5,362 nucleotides of DNA from NCBI GenBank assembly GCA_900547565.1, contig URHI01000122.1:1-5362 (forward strand). Reading direction: 5' to 3'. This stretch comes from an uncultured Eubacteriales bacterium (GTDB lineage: Bacteria > Bacillota > Clostridia > Oscillospirales > CAG-272). The notes under the pieces were generated by a model, which was not told the DNA's origin, did not search any database, and was given only the letters and a program-made list of their open reading frames with translations. Shown piece by piece: positions 5,192-5,362 of the stretch. Position numbers and translations under genes: made by a program. Positions within the stretch are counted from its first letter, which is position 1. Every line of letters starts with the position of its first letter.

Positions 5192-5362
5192 TACGCTTTA
5201 AAGCCGACAACCCCGGTCACGTTTATCACCTTCAAGCGCCGTCTTGCTCGTGCTCCGGACAGCTGGGCGCCGCTGGGGCTTGCTCTGCTTGAGGATGAGA
5301 CTTACGCAGTCTCCGGGATCGGAAGCTGTGCCGATGCTGACATTGAATATATACGCAAGGCG
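5192..5362 (+). pseudogene. Start-less fragment resembling the N-terminal cap of BspA-type leucine-rich-repeat proteins
   Basis: This frame is open from a stop at 5189-5191 to the window edge (57 codons) but has no ATG or GTG. From about 5276 it reads GLALLEDETYAVSGIGSCADADI, closely resembling the GIGTCTDTDI(V)IP motif that opens many surface leucine-rich-repeat (BspA-like) proteins of gut Firmicutes. After that motif the expected VIP-x-x-Y-x-G pattern is not seen (EYIRKA instead), which may mean a second lesion or a diverged protein. The frame runs away from the holin-like gene on the opposite strand. Opposite-strand frames across 5200-5362 are less protein-like or interrupted by stops. It is probably a gene remnant continuing beyond the window. 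Identification rests on one motif, so confidence is modest. Confidence 0.35.

Noticed and set aside
5146..5235. TTG-initiated N-terminal extension of the holin-like protein
   Set aside because: There is no ribosome site at the TTG, while the internal ATG at 5145 has a good AAGGAG site and begins the recognisable coiled coil.

Overview
The window looks like chromosomal DNA of a Clostridia-type Firmicute, probably Oscillospiraceae/Ruminococcaceae. This rests on strong AGGAGG-type ribosome sites, SigA promoters matching the TTGACA/TATAAT consensus, a DarA/PstA-type cyclic-di-AMP receptor (a Firmicutes marker) and a moderately high-GC coding style with AT-rich spacers. The placement is an inference from gene families; no rRNA or tRNA is present to fix it.

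Layout from left to right. (1) 1-117: regulatory region with a 14-bp palindrome and a perfect consensus SigA promoter. (2) 118-1593 (+): a secreted, C-terminally membrane-anchored protein of unknown function. (3) 1594-1832: a convergent intergenic gap with one hairpin that has T-tracts on both sides, so it can terminate both flanking genes. (4) 1833-2159 (-): a DarA/PstA/YaaQ-like PII-fold protein, monocistronic, with its own perfect extended -10 promoter. (5) 2160-2356: that promoter, and the intrinsic terminator of the next operon placed directly upstream of it. (6) 2357-4676 (-): a two-gene operon. The promoter-proximal gene encodes a seven-bladed beta-propeller lactonase-family protein (3720-4676). 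After a 19-bp gap comes a GH20 hexosaminidase/lacto-N-biosidase-like glycosidase (2357-3700). Neither has a signal peptide, so both are probably cytoplasmic. (7) 4677-4807: operon promoter and leader. (8) 4808-5145 (-): a phage-type XhlA/holin-like coiled-coil membrane protein whose transmembrane segment is split by a -1 frame change at a four-G run. (9) 5146-5362 (+): a start-less open stretch resembling the N-terminal cap of BspA-type leucine-rich-repeat proteins, probably a gene remnant.

The left part is four healthy housekeeping/accessory genes with clean regulation. The right edge has the character of decayed mobile or surface-protein DNA. I see no CRISPR array, transposase, RNA gene or recognisable defence system. 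The most unusual items are the broken holin-like gene, the cytoplasmic GH20 plus lactonase pairing, and a DarA homologue that departs from the usual ligand-pocket residues.
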